Below, in pieces: positions 25,151 through 34,118 of a DNA stretch of 64,000 nt (position 1 is its first letter; each line of letters opens with the position of its first letter). Below the pieces are notes generated by a model, which was given only the letters and a program-made list of their open reading frames with translations, was not told where the DNA came from and made no database searches. The DNA lies in contig JBGVIT010000046.1 in the NCBI GenBank assembly GCA_045128915.1, positions 1 through 64,000 on the forward strand, written 5' to 3'. The position numbers were made by a program, and so were the translations under genes. The DNA is from RGIG9115 sp045128915. GTDB lineage: Bacteria > Bacillota > Clostridia > UBA1381.

Positions 25151-25864
25151 TTATTCTCCCATAAGGGCAACTGTTATATTGTCATTTCCTCCGCGTGAAT
25201 TTGCAAGCTCTACCAATTTCTCGGCTGCCTCCTGCAAGCTCTTGCTTTCGGATACTATATTGCGCATTTCGTAATTATCCACCAGATTAGAAAGTCCGTC
25301 ACTACACAAAAGCACCGTTCCGCCTTCCCATTCCTCACAAAATGTATCAACCAATACGTCCTTTTCCGTTCCCATAGCACGAGTGATATAATTTCGTTTC
25401 GGGTGGCGCTTTGCTTGCTGTTCAGTGATTTCTCCCTTCATAACAAGCTGCCACACATACGAATGGTCTATGGAAATCTGTCGTATTTCGTCTTCCCTTA
25501 TGATATAAGCCCGGCTATCGCCCACATTACCTACAACCAGCTTACCGTTATGAACTAAGGCTGTTACCGATGTGGTACCCATGCCCATAAGCTTGGAATT
25601 CTCTTCGGCATAATCATATATTTTTTTGTTCGCTGCCACAAATGCATCACGAATCTTATCTTCATAGTCAATTTTTCTTTTTCTCGTTTTCAGAACTTTT
25701 TCCTGAATAACCTCAATCGCCATTTTACTTGCGACCTCTCCGGCGTTATGACCGCCCATACCATCGGCAACTATTACCATATACGGTTCTTTGTCGTTTA
25801 TGAAAACATTATCTTCATTCTGACGCCTTAATTTGCCGATGTCAGTCATATAACCAAAATTCAA
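25151..25864 (-). CDS. prpC: PP2C-family protein phosphatase
   Basis: Mn2+-dependent Ser/Thr phosphatase that reverses PrkC phosphorylation, about 237 residues. Motifs: TDIGKLRRQNEDNVF, VADGMGGHNAGEVAS, GTTSVTALV, VGDSRAYII, LCSDGLSNLV, and GGNDNITVAL. The TTG at 25864 is preferred (GGGGG 8 nt upstream); two GTG codons just before it lie on the ribosome site. It lies between rlmN and prkC, the usual order. Confidence 0.95.
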   Translation of the reverse strand: MNFGYMTDIGKLRRQNEDNVFINDKEPYMVIVADGMGGHNAGEVASKMAIEVIQEKVLKTRKRKIDYEDKIRDAFVAANKKIYDYAEENSKLMGMGTTSVTALVHNGKLVVGNVGDSRAYIIREDEIRQISIDHSYVWQLVMKGEITEQQAKRHPKRNYITRAMGTEKDVLVDTFCEEWEGGTVLLCSDGLSNLVDNYEMRNIVSESKSLQEAAEKLVELANSRGGNDNITVALMGE

Positions 25865-25905
25865 TTCCACCACCCCCTCTTATCTGTGATAATATGTCAC
25901 AGAAA

Positions 25906-26937
25906 TTATGACTCATCAGAATTCTTGCTGTGCTTTCTGCGAAGCTGACCGCATGATGCACTTATATCGCTGCCAAGCTCACGTCTGACAGTTGCATTAA
26001 TGCCCATGCTTTCAAGTTTTGCACGAAACTCTGATGCATAATTGCTTTTCTTGTAGTTTCTCTCCTCCACGTGATTGACGGGAATGAGATTTACATGGCA
26101 CAGCATTGATGATAATAACCGTGCTAATTTCTTCGCGTGTTCATCGCTGTCATTTACACCGGCTATAAGAGAATACTCAAAAGTTATTCTTCTACCGGTT
26201 TTATTTATGTAATATTTTGCAGCATCAATAAGCTCTCCTATGGGATATTTTTTATTGATGGGCATAATCTTACTTCTTGTTTCATCGTCTGCCGCATGAA
26301 GCGAAATACAGAGATTAAGCTGAGTCTGCATATCGGCAAGACTTATTATTTTGGGGACTATTCCGCAGGTTGAAAGGCTTATATGCCGCCAGCCTATGTT
26401 AAGCCCTGATTTATGTGTTACATTATCAAGGAATACAAGAACATTTTCATAATTATCAAGCGGCTCGCCAATCCCCATAAGAACTATATTTGAAATTCTC
26501 TCTCCCATATCCTTCTGGGCAAATATAACCTGATCCAGAATTTCGCCTGCAGTAAGGTTTCTTACTTTTCCGTCTATGGTAGATGCACAAAATCCGCAGC
26601 CCATAGCACAGCCAACCTGAGTTGAGATGCAAATGCTTAGTCCGTGATTGTACTTCATTACAACAGTTTCAATGCAATTTCCGTCTTCAAGACCGAATAA
26701 GTATTTAACCGTCCCATCAAGCTTGGAAACAAGCTTAAGCTCAGTTTTAGGGCATGATACAAAGCATTTTTCTTTCAGCTTTTCTCTTAGCTTAAGACTA
26801 AGGTTGCTCATTTCGTCGATAGTTGATACTCCCTTATGAAGCCATGAAAAAATCTGCTGCGCTCTGAATTTGCTCTCGCCCAGATTTTTTATGAAATCTG
26901 TAAGCTGCTCATATGTTAAGTCCTTTAAATTAATCAT
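25906..26937 (-). CDS. rlmN: RlmN, 23S rRNA (A2503)/tRNA (A37) C2-methyltransferase
   Basis: A radical SAM enzyme of 343 residues, full length. The cluster motif CAMGCGFC (CxxxCxxC) follows ISTQVG. The methyl-carrying cysteine pair would be the one in the C-terminal ISASCGQL and the family's upstream cysteine. MGIGEPLDNYENVL and LCISLHAADDETRSKIMP are further signatures. The ATG overlaps the rsmB stop by 4 nt, so the two are translationally coupled. Confidence 0.97.
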   Translation of the reverse strand: MINLKDLTYEQLTDFIKNLGESKFRAQQIFSWLHKGVSTIDEMSNLSLKLREKLKEKCFVSCPKTELKLVSKLDGTVKYLFGLEDGNCIETVVMKYNHGLSICISTQVGCAMGCGFCASTIDGKVRNLTAGEILDQVIFAQKDMGERISNIVLMGIGEPLDNYENVLVFLDNVTHKSGLNIGWRHISLSTCGIVPKIISLADMQTQLNLCISLHAADDETRSKIMPINKKYPIGELIDAAKYYINKTGRRITFEYSLIAGVNDSDEHAKKLARLLSSMLCHVNLIPVNHVEERNYKKSNYASEFRAKLESMGINATVRRELGSDISASCGQLRRKHSKNSDES

Positions 26938-28253
26938 TTCTTCTTCCTTAATTTACATATAAAGAATCCGTCTGTTTTGTCGATGTTCGGATACAATGTT
27001 ATATATCCCGATTTTGCCGTAGGCTTTACAAAACATTCCGGCAAAGTGTCAGATATATCAACACTCTCCATACACTCATATGCTTCAAGAGCTTTTTTGA
27101 TTACATCTTCATTTTCTTGCGGAAAGATTGTGCATGTACTATATACAAGCTCGCCGCCTGGTTTTAAATACTTTATAGCATTTTCAAGAAGCTTGTATTG
27201 AATCAGAGGAAGCTCTGAAATATCGTCTCTGTTCCATTTTATTTCCGGCTTACGCCGTATTATTCCAATCCCTGAACACGGAACGTCAACGAGTATTTTA
27301 TCTGCCGATAAATCCATACTGCTTTTGTAAATAGAAGTGTCTGCAGCGCAGGTATTGATAATATCTATACCCAACCTTAAAGATGCATTGTCAATAAGTT
27401 CAACCTTATGTGCATGAACATCAAAGGCTGTTATGCTGCCTTTGTTTCCCATAAGCTCTGCAAGATATGTTGTCTTGCCACCCGGTGCGGCACAAAGGTC
27501 AAGCACCTTTTCGTCAGATTTGGGATTAAGTACAAGACACGCAAGCTGTGCTGCGCTGTCCTGGACTGTGAAAAGTCCGTTTTTGAATTCATCAAGAGCA
27601 CCTATATCTGCTCCCGAAATAACAGCCGCATCAGGAAGGTCGCTTACCTTTGATACTTTGATATCTTTTTGGGCAAGTGCGCCTATAAGACTTTCACGGT
27701 CTGTTTTCAGGCGGTTGGCTCTTATTATAGTTTCAGGCTCGGATGCCATGGCTTTTATTAGCTCTGATGCAAAGTCAAAACCAAAGGTTTCAATAAATCT
27801 TTCACACAGCTTTTTGGGGAAAGAGTATCTTGTGCGGAGATATTCGGTTTTATCCTCAGGATATTTAATCTTCTCCTTTTCGGACGATACTTTTCTCAAT
27901 ATGGCATTTACAAAGCCTTTTGAACGTATTTCATATTTAGCCGCAAGCTTTACACTTTCATTTACTGCGGCGCTGTCAGGAATTTTATCCATGAACATTA
28001 TCTGGTAAATCCCCAAACGCAGTATTTCAATTACGCTTTTGGAAAGCTTTTGGATTTTTGTCTTTGAATACTGCGATATAATATAGTCAAGGGTTATTTT
28101 CATAGATACGCATCCATATACCAATCTGGTACAAAGACCTCGGTCTGCGCCGCTAAGCGCTCCCATAGAGTCTTTTAATGCAAGGTTTGAATATGCACCC
28201 TCATAATCAATCTTAAATAGCACTTTAAGTGCCGTTTCTCTTGGATTACTCAT
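26934..28253 (-). CDS. rsmB: RsmB, 16S rRNA (cytosine-967-C5) methyltransferase
   Basis: A 439-residue protein. The N-terminal NusB-like RNA-binding domain is about residues 1-135 (NPRETALKVLFKIDYEGAYS). The SAM methyltransferase domain has VLDLCAAPGGKTTYLAELMG, the acceptor-site cysteine in DVPCSGIGIIRRKPE, and the nucleophile cysteine in VYSTCTIFPQEN. The ribosome site is weak. Neighbours are the yugP and rlmN genes, in one long run. Confidence 0.95.
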   Translation of the reverse strand: MSNPRETALKVLFKIDYEGAYSNLALKDSMGALSGADRGLCTRLVYGCVSMKITLDYIISQYSKTKIQKLSKSVIEILRLGIYQIMFMDKIPDSAAVNESVKLAAKYEIRSKGFVNAILRKVSSEKEKIKYPEDKTEYLRTRYSFPKKLCERFIETFGFDFASELIKAMASEPETIIRANRLKTDRESLIGALAQKDIKVSKVSDLPDAAVISGADIGALDEFKNGLFTVQDSAAQLACLVLNPKSDEKVLDLCAAPGGKTTYLAELMGNKGSITAFDVHAHKVELIDNASLRLGIDIINTCAADTSIYKSSMDLSADKILVDVPCSGIGIIRRKPEIKWNRDDISELPLIQYKLLENAIKYLKPGGELVYSTCTIFPQENEDVIKKALEAYECMESVDISDTLPECFVKPTAKSGYITLYPNIDKTDGFFICKLRKKK

Positions 28254-28256
28254 ATA

Positions 28257-28949
28257 TCAGTCACGTCTTCTGTTAATAATTACCAACAACCTCAGCAGCT
28301 GAAGTGCAGTCGATGCAACAGCAGCAACATATGTCATTGCAGCAGCTCTAAGAACCTTTTTTGCGCCCTTAATCTCATCTCTGCCAAGCAAATCTGCACC
28401 GTCAAGAATTTTTATTGCTCTGCGGCTGGCATTGAATTCAACAGGCAATGTAGCTACCTGAAATACAAGCACCAGACTGAAAAGCATAGCACCTGCAAAT
28501 GCAAGATTATAATACCCCAAAATGAGACCGATTAGAAACAGCGGCATTGCCAGCTTATTTCCTATATTAACGACAGGTACAATAGCATTTCTTACCTTTA
28601 TGGGAATATATCCCGTATTATGCTGTATTGCATGTCCGCACTCATGTGCTGCAACGCCTATCGCCGCAACAGATGCAGAGTTATATGTTGAATCTGAAAG
28701 CCGTACAACATTTGTTCGGGGATCATAATGGTCGGTAAGCTTTCCTGAAACTCTCTCCACCACTACATTTCTAAGACCATTTGAATCAAGAATTTTTCTT
28801 GCTACATCTGCTCCTGTAAAGCCTCTTGCATTTGTATTTTTGCTATACTTTGAAAAAGCAGCATTTACTCCGAATGAAGCAAATAACGATAGCACAAATG
28901 CAATTAATACCAACACATAAGTAGAATCATAATAATAGTAAAAAGGCAT
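28257..28949 (-). CDS. YugP-family zinc metallopeptidase
   Basis: A 230-residue membrane protein with an N-terminal helix and two or three further helices. The zinc motif GVAAHECGHAIQHNTGY (HExxH-type, here HECGH) is central. It is the conserved YugP family often found beside rsmB and fmt in Firmicutes. The substrate is unknown. AGGAG lies 9-10 nt upstream of the ATG. Confidence 0.9.
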   Translation of the reverse strand: MPFYYYYDSTYVLVLIAFVLSLFASFGVNAAFSKYSKNTNARGFTGADVARKILDSNGLRNVVVERVSGKLTDHYDPRTNVVRLSDSTYNSASVAAIGVAAHECGHAIQHNTGYIPIKVRNAIVPVVNIGNKLAMPLFLIGLILGYYNLAFAGAMLFSLVLVFQVATLPVEFNASRRAIKILDGADLLGRDEIKGAKKVLRAAAMTYVAAVASTALQLLRLLVIINRRRD

Positions 28950-28979
28950 AATAAATTACTCCTCTGATTTTATGCTCTT

Positions 28980-29921
28980 TCAGGGTGTGCGCACAAAGCT
29001 TGTTCCCTGCTTTATCTCATGTCCGCGAAGATAGTCTTCTACATTCATTCTGCGACTGCCCGGAAACTGAACTTCACGTACTGCAACCACGCCGTTTCCC
29101 GATGCTACCTTAAGACCTATATTTTTTTCTTCTCCCAATATAGTTCCGGGAGCCTCGCAAGTTTTCTCATCTACGGGTACAGCGCTTATTATTTTTACAG
29201 CTTCACCCATATAATAAGTATGCGCCATAGGCCATGAATTCATTCCGCGAACAAGATTGCAAATAGTACGAGCATCTGCAGTCCAATCAATATTTCCTTC
29301 TTCTTTCTTTATCATAGGCGCATATGTTGAAAGGCTGTCATCCTGCGCAGTTGGAGTTATAGAACCGTTTTCAAGTCCATCAATGGTCTTTAGAAGTAAT
29401 TCTCCTCCGATTTTGGAAAGTCTGTCAAACAGTTCTTCTGATGTTTCGTTGTCGCCAATTCTTACCTTTTCTATAAGAAGCATATCACCCGTATCAAGAC
29501 CTTCTGCCATAAGCATTGTTGTTACGCCTGAAAACTCCTCGCCGTTTATGACTGCACGCTGAATGGGCGCTGCGCCTCTGTATGCAGGAAGTAGTGAGCC
29601 ATGAACATTAACACAGCCGTACTTTGGATAGTCAAGCACATAAGACGGAAGTATTTTTCCGTATGCCACAACACATATTATATCAGGCTGAAGCTGATTC
29701 AGAACCGGCTGAAGCTCACCATTTTTAAGACTCAAAGGCTGAAACACAGGGATTCCTGCGGCTTCTGCCGCTTCCTTTACCGGAGGCTTCATCATTTTAT
29801 GGCCTCTGCCCTTTGGCTTATCAGGGTTTGTTACAACTCCTACAACCTCTCTTTTGTCGTTTATAAGCGCTTTAAGGCTTTCTTCGGCAAAATCAGGTGT
29901 TCCCATAAACAAAATTCGCAT
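28980..29921 (-). CDS. fmt: Methionyl-tRNA formyltransferase
   Basis: Formylates initiator Met-tRNA using 10-formyl-THF. It has 313 residues. N-terminal motif MRILFMGTPDFAEESLKAL; formyl-THF site VNVHGSLLPAYRGAAPIQRA and GVTTMLMAEGLDTGDML. The C-terminal OB-like domain ends near the stop. It lies directly after def, its functional partner. Confidence 0.97.
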   Translation of the reverse strand: MRILFMGTPDFAEESLKALINDKREVVGVVTNPDKPKGRGHKMMKPPVKEAAEAAGIPVFQPLSLKNGELQPVLNQLQPDIICVVAYGKILPSYVLDYPKYGCVNVHGSLLPAYRGAAPIQRAVINGEEFSGVTTMLMAEGLDTGDMLLIEKVRIGDNETSEELFDRLSKIGGELLLKTIDGLENGSITPTAQDDSLSTYAPMIKKEEGNIDWTADARTICNLVRGMNSWPMAHTYYMGEAVKIISAVPVDEKTCEAPGTILGEEKNIGLKVASGNGVVAVREVQFPGSRRMNVEDYLRGHEIKQGTSFVRTP

Positions 29922-29944
29922 ATTTTAGTCCTTTCAAAATCAGA

Positions 29945-30430
29945 TTATTCCTCTGACTCCATACGTTCCTGAAGCTGTCTTCTTTTTTCATCCTCAGTTA
30001 TTTTATCAACAAAAAGGATTCCGTTAAGATGGTCATTTTCATGGCAGAACGCTCTTGCGGTAATGCCATGACCGGTCACAACAAATTCATTGCCGTATCT
30101 ATCCGAAGCCTTAAGAGTTACTTTTTCAGGACGTGTTACATCATACCATTCATCAGGTACGCTCAGACATCCCTCACGGATAGTTTCCTCACCTGAGGTT
30201 TCTATAATTTCAGGATTTATAGCTTCTATATATTCATTGTCAAACTCCACGATAAAAACTCTTTTAAGCACTCCAACCTGCGGGCCTGCAAGACCTACGC
30301 CGTCATATACTTTAAGAGTTTCTCTCATATCATCTAACAGAGTATGAAGCCTTTCGTCAAAGTCTTTTACAGGTTTACATACCTTTGATAAAATAGGATC
30401 TCCTATTTTTCTAACTTCTCTTATTGCCAT
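29945..30430 (-). CDS. def: Peptide deformylase
   Basis: Removes formyl from nascent peptides; 161 residues. All three motifs are visible: GVGLAGPQVGV, EGCLSVPDEWY with the metal cysteine, and the metal/catalytic HENDH. The ATG at 30430 is preceded by AGGGAG about 9 nt upstream. The longer frame overlaps priA and has no matching N-terminus. It is cotranscribed with fmt. Confidence 0.97.
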   Translation of the reverse strand: MAIREVRKIGDPILSKVCKPVKDFDERLHTLLDDMRETLKVYDGVGLAGPQVGVLKRVFIVEFDNEYIEAINPEIIETSGEETIREGCLSVPDEWYDVTRPEKVTLKASDRYGNEFVVTGHGITARAFCHENDHLNGILFVDKITEDEKRRQLQERMESEE

Positions 30431-30452
30431 CTGGTTTATCTCCCTATAAGAA

Positions 30453-32867
30453 TTAATGGATATTGGTGGGATTTTTATCAATTACCACCGTTACATTTTC
30501 AAAGTTCAAATTCTCATCGCATTTACTCTTTGCCTTCAAAAGCACTTCCGTCATATCAAACTCCAGAGGACTTTTTATGAGAATTTGAAATCTGTATTTG
30601 TTCTTTATTTTTGAAACGGCACAAGGAAGCGGCCCCATTACCTTAAAATCGCCTTTTCCAAGTGTTGCTGCAAATATCTTGGCACAATCCTCTACATCTT
30701 TCCTTACAGGCCCTGAAAAGCCTATTAATACAAGATTACAAAACGGAGGATACCATAATATTTTTCTTAGACGCATTTCGTCATGGTAGTATTTTTTATA
30801 GTTATGGTAAGCTGCCATAATAACAGCTTCATGGTCAGGGGAATACGTCTGAATAATGGCTCTGCCTTTCTTATTTCCTCTTCCCGCTCTTCCCGTAACC
30901 TGCTCTAAAATACCAAAGGTCCTCTCGCCGCTCCTGAAATCGTCAATATTGAGCATAGTATCGGCTGATACAACTCCTACAAGTGTGACATTTTCAAAAT
31001 CCAGACCTTTTGTTACCATCTGTGTACCGATTAATATATCTATCTTTTCTTTTTCAAAACGATCAAGTATTTTGCGGTGCGATTGTTTTTTTCCTGTGGT
31101 ATCTATATCCATGCGAATAGTGGTCGCTTCAGGAAACAACTGTTTTATCTCATTTTCAACCTTTTCTGTTCCGCCGCCGAAATATCGGATATATTTACTT
31201 CCGCAGGAAGGACAAACATCATAATTGCTTACAGTATGTCCGCAGTAATGGCATTGGAGTGTGTTATCATACTTATGATAAGTCATTGATATATTACAGT
31301 TGGGACAATGAGCAACATATCCACATTCTCTGCATGATACAAAAGTTGAAAAACCTCTGCGGTTCATGAAAAGAATAGTTTGCTCTCCACGGCTCAGATT
31401 TTCACGGATTTCTCTTTGAAGTTCAATAGAGAACATTGATTTATTACCGTTTTTCAGTTCTTCCCTCATGTCTTGAATGCTGATTTCAGGCATGGAGTTC
31501 ATATTGTAACGCTTCTCCATTGTAAGAAGCTGAATTTCTCCAAGCTCTGCCCGGTGATATGATTTGAAGGATGGTGTTGCACTTGCAAGAAGTACAACTG
31601 CACCATACTGAGCCGCTCTGAAAGCTGCTATTTCTTCTGTTACATAACGTGGTGATGTTTCTGATTTATAAGTATCGCTATGCTCCTCATCGAGTATTAT
31701 TATACCAATGTTATCCAAAGGAGCAAAAACAGCTGAACGGGCGCCGATAATAATATCTGCACCACCGTCACGTATTTTCCGCCACTGGTCAAACCTTTCT
31801 CCCATAGATAAGGCGCTGTGTATAACGGCTATGCGGTCGCCAAAACGTGCTTTAAATCTGTTTACAGTCTGTGGTGTCAAAGATATTTCAGGCACAAGCA
31901 CAATGGCTTTGCGCCCCATATCCGTCACTTTCCTTATGCAATGCATATACACTTCTGTTTTACCGCTTCCGGTAACGCCATGTAATAAAAAGGTCTGCTG
32001 TTTTTTATTTTCGATAAAAGGCGCAATCTTGCCAACTACGTCTTTCTGCTCAGGAGTTAAAGGCTTTTCAGAATCAGGCTTAACGTACTGTGTATTGGGG
32101 TTTCTTTCGATTTCAACTTCTGTTTTTTCCAATAAACCATTTTTGCACAGAGCATTTATCGCCTGATTATCACATTCGGCAAACTGCCTCAGGTCTGAAT
32201 AGGTGAGAACTTTTGCATTTATCATGACGTTTAGTGCTTTGGCTCTTTTGGGAGCTTTCTTTTGCATTTTAGCAACTGCGTCCAGAGCTTCGTCCTCGCT
32301 CACACAAAGACGTACTGCAAGCTGTGTTTTTTTCTCAACCGGTGCTTTTTCACTAAATTCTCTTCTTATAGCACCCATGCTTACAAGCTCTCTTATTACC
32401 TGAGAACAATCCCATTCAAACCGGCTTGCAAGAACTGTATATTCCACCGCACCTTCTTCTGATACGATGCTGTAAAGCTCCTGCTTTCTGCCTGATAGCT
32501 CTCCCGAATATTCTTCACCCACAAGCCATTCCTTAACTTTAATTGCCGCACCGGCAGGAACAACCGTTGCTGCCGCTTCCGAAAAGCTGCACATATATCT
32601 TTGACGCATAAAGCGTATTACTTCCAGCATATTTTCGTCAAAAGCACGGCCTAATGCTGATTTTGATTTTATTTTCTTTATTCTTGCGCTGTCAAATTCC
32701 GGTTTTGCTTCAATTCCTACCACATACCCCTGAGCCGGTCTGTTCTTCTGCCCAAAAGGAACTGTTACAGCGTCCCCTATTTCAACAGTCATATCAGCCG
32801 GTATTTCATATTCAAGAGTTTTATCAAGAGCATGAGATGTATGATTTACAATAACACGGGCAAACAT
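30453..32867 (-). CDS. priA: PriA, primosomal replication restart helicase
   Basis: A 3'-5' DNA helicase of 804 residues that reloads the replisome at stalled forks. The N-terminal 3'BD domain begins VIVNHTSHALDKTLEYEIP. Walker A is HGVTGSGKTEVY near residue 300, and Walker B is ILDEEHSDTYKS. The zinc region holds eight cysteines, starting CRECGYVAHCPNCN and ending CPSCGSKYI. Helicase motifs FMNRRGFS and GTQMVTKGLDF follow. The start lies just after the rpoZ stop with a weak ribosome site. Confidence 0.97.
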   Translation of the reverse strand: MFARVIVNHTSHALDKTLEYEIPADMTVEIGDAVTVPFGQKNRPAQGYVVGIEAKPEFDSARIKKIKSKSALGRAFDENMLEVIRFMRQRYMCSFSEAAATVVPAGAAIKVKEWLVGEEYSGELSGRKQELYSIVSEEGAVEYTVLASRFEWDCSQVIRELVSMGAIRREFSEKAPVEKKTQLAVRLCVSEDEALDAVAKMQKKAPKRAKALNVMINAKVLTYSDLRQFAECDNQAINALCKNGLLEKTEVEIERNPNTQYVKPDSEKPLTPEQKDVVGKIAPFIENKKQQTFLLHGVTGSGKTEVYMHCIRKVTDMGRKAIVLVPEISLTPQTVNRFKARFGDRIAVIHSALSMGERFDQWRKIRDGGADIIIGARSAVFAPLDNIGIIILDEEHSDTYKSETSPRYVTEEIAAFRAAQYGAVVLLASATPSFKSYHRAELGEIQLLTMEKRYNMNSMPEISIQDMREELKNGNKSMFSIELQREIRENLSRGEQTILFMNRRGFSTFVSCRECGYVAHCPNCNISMTYHKYDNTLQCHYCGHTVSNYDVCPSCGSKYIRYFGGGTEKVENEIKQLFPEATTIRMDIDTTGKKQSHRKILDRFEKEKIDILIGTQMVTKGLDFENVTLVGVVSADTMLNIDDFRSGERTFGILEQVTGRAGRGNKKGRAIIQTYSPDHEAVIMAAYHNYKKYYHDEMRLRKILWYPPFCNLVLIGFSGPVRKDVEDCAKIFAATLGKGDFKVMGPLPCAVSKIKNKYRFQILIKSPLEFDMTEVLLKAKSKCDENLNFENVTVVIDKNPTNIH

Positions 32868-32869
32868 AA

Positions 32870-33247
32870 TTATTCGTTTTCAAGGTCCGCCTGAGCTTCT
32901 TTGAACTGACGTTCGAGGCGGTCTTTTTCCATACGCTCCTCCATAGCCTTTCTCTCTGCTGCTTCAAGCTCATATCTTAAAACTTCAAGGTTAAGGTCTG
33001 CGCTTGGTTCTGACTGCGTAAACATCATTTCACCGTCACCGCATGACATATCATATATTTCTTCGCCTCGGCAATACTGAACCTTGCCGTCAGCGATTTC
33101 CTCAACAGCCTTTGAAATAGGCTTTATTTCTTCTGCTTCCTGAGGATTTCCGCCAAGCATACGTACTCTTTTCGCAGCCATGCTTACAAGAGTGTATCTT
33201 GAATCTACTTTCTTTGAAAGTTCGCTAATTCCTGGTTTGATCATCAT
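32870..33247 (-). CDS. rpoZ: RNA polymerase omega subunit with long C-terminal extension
   Basis: Residues 1-60 match omega: PGISELSKKVDSRYTLVSMA, then AKRVRMLGG and KPISKAVEEIADGKVQY. Omega assists beta-prime folding. The protein has 125 residues where omega is usually 65-90. The extra ~60 residues are strongly charged and predicted to form a coiled coil (EVLRYELEAAERKAMEERM..), similar in kind to extended omegas of some Clostridia. AAGGAG precedes tandem ATGs. It lies between gmk and priA, the standard order. Confidence 0.92.
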   Translation of the reverse strand: MMIKPGISELSKKVDSRYTLVSMAAKRVRMLGGNPQEAEEIKPISKAVEEIADGKVQYCRGEEIYDMSCGDGEMMFTQSEPSADLNLEVLRYELEAAERKAMEERMEKDRLERQFKEAQADLENE

Positions 33248-33267
33248 AGTTTTATTTCTCCTTAAAA

Positions 33268-33861
33268 TTAATTATTACTTAATAGTCTATAAACTTTTTT
33301 ACGACGTTCCTTGCAATCATCCATAATAGCTGAAACTTCAGCCACGCATTGTGCAAGGTCGTCATTTTCTACAATATAATTATACTTTGCAGCCTGCATA
33401 AATTCCCATTTAGCAGAATTTATTCTGTCATTTATTTCATCCTCGGATTCTCTGCCGCGAACTGTAAGCCTTTGTCGAAGAATTTCCATTGACGGTGGTA
33501 CAATAAATATAAGAATCGTTTCCGGAAGTTCCGCCTTTACCTTTAATGCCCCCTGAGGCTCAATCTCAAGAAGTACATCCTTTCCTGATTCAAGCATCTC
33601 CTCTATCTGAGCCTTGGGAGTTCCGTAATAGTTGCCATTATAAACAGCCCATTCAAGCAGTTCTCCATTTGTAGCCATTTCCCGAAATTTTTCAGGTGTT
33701 GTGTAGTTATATGTAACACCTGCAATCTCCCCTGCTCTTTTATCTCTGGAGGTGGTAGAAACGCTCAAATGAATATCTCTGTGGTCAATAAGCTCTGCAC
33801 AGATTGTACCTTTTCCTGTGCCGCTGGGACCTGATATTACATATAAAATTCCTTTATTCAT
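33268..33861 (-). CDS. gmk: Guanylate kinase
   Basis: Phosphorylates GMP to GDP; about 197 residues. The P-loop is SGPSGTGKGTI (residues 10-20). The GMP-binding segment has VSTTSRDKRAGEIAGVTYNY. The ATG at 33861 has GAGGAC about 4-6 nt upstream and overlaps the remA stop by 8 nt. The longer frame runs antiparallel to nothing conserved and is rejected. Confidence 0.97.
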   Translation of the reverse strand: MNKGILYVISGPSGTGKGTICAELIDHRDIHLSVSTTSRDKRAGEIAGVTYNYTTPEKFREMATNGELLEWAVYNGNYYGTPKAQIEEMLESGKDVLLEIEPQGALKVKAELPETILIFIVPPSMEILRQRLTVRGRESEDEINDRINSAKWEFMQAAKYNYIVENDDLAQCVAEVSAIMDDCKERRKKVYRLLSNN

Positions 33862-34108
33862 TTGTGTCCTCACTTTCAGGCTCAATACGGCTGACAATAG
33901 TTTCAGGCTGAACACTTGAAAGCACAACGTGTCCGCTTTGTGTCACAATCACCGAGCGGGTTCTTCTGCCGTATGTTGCATTTATTAACATTCCTTTATC
34001 TTCACTTTCGCGGATTATACGCTTAATGGGAGCAGACTCAGAACCTACAATGGCTACTATTTTATCTGCACATACCATGTTTCCGAAACCGACATTTATA
34101 AGTTTCAT
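33854..34108 (-). CDS. remA: RemA/DUF370 family regulator
   Basis: An 84-residue DNA-binding protein. In Bacillus subtilis RemA activates matrix and osmoprotection genes. Motifs: KLINVGFGNMVCADKIVAIV, PIKRIIRESEDKG, INATYGRRTRSVIVTQSGHV. AGGAGG lies 7-8 nt upstream of the ATG. The yicC-remA-gmk-rpoZ order is standard. Confidence 0.95.
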   Translation of the reverse strand: MKLINVGFGNMVCADKIVAIVGSESAPIKRIIRESEDKGMLINATYGRRTRSVIVTQSGHVVLSSVQPETIVSRIEPESEDTNE

Positions 34109-34118
34109 CTGCTTCCTC

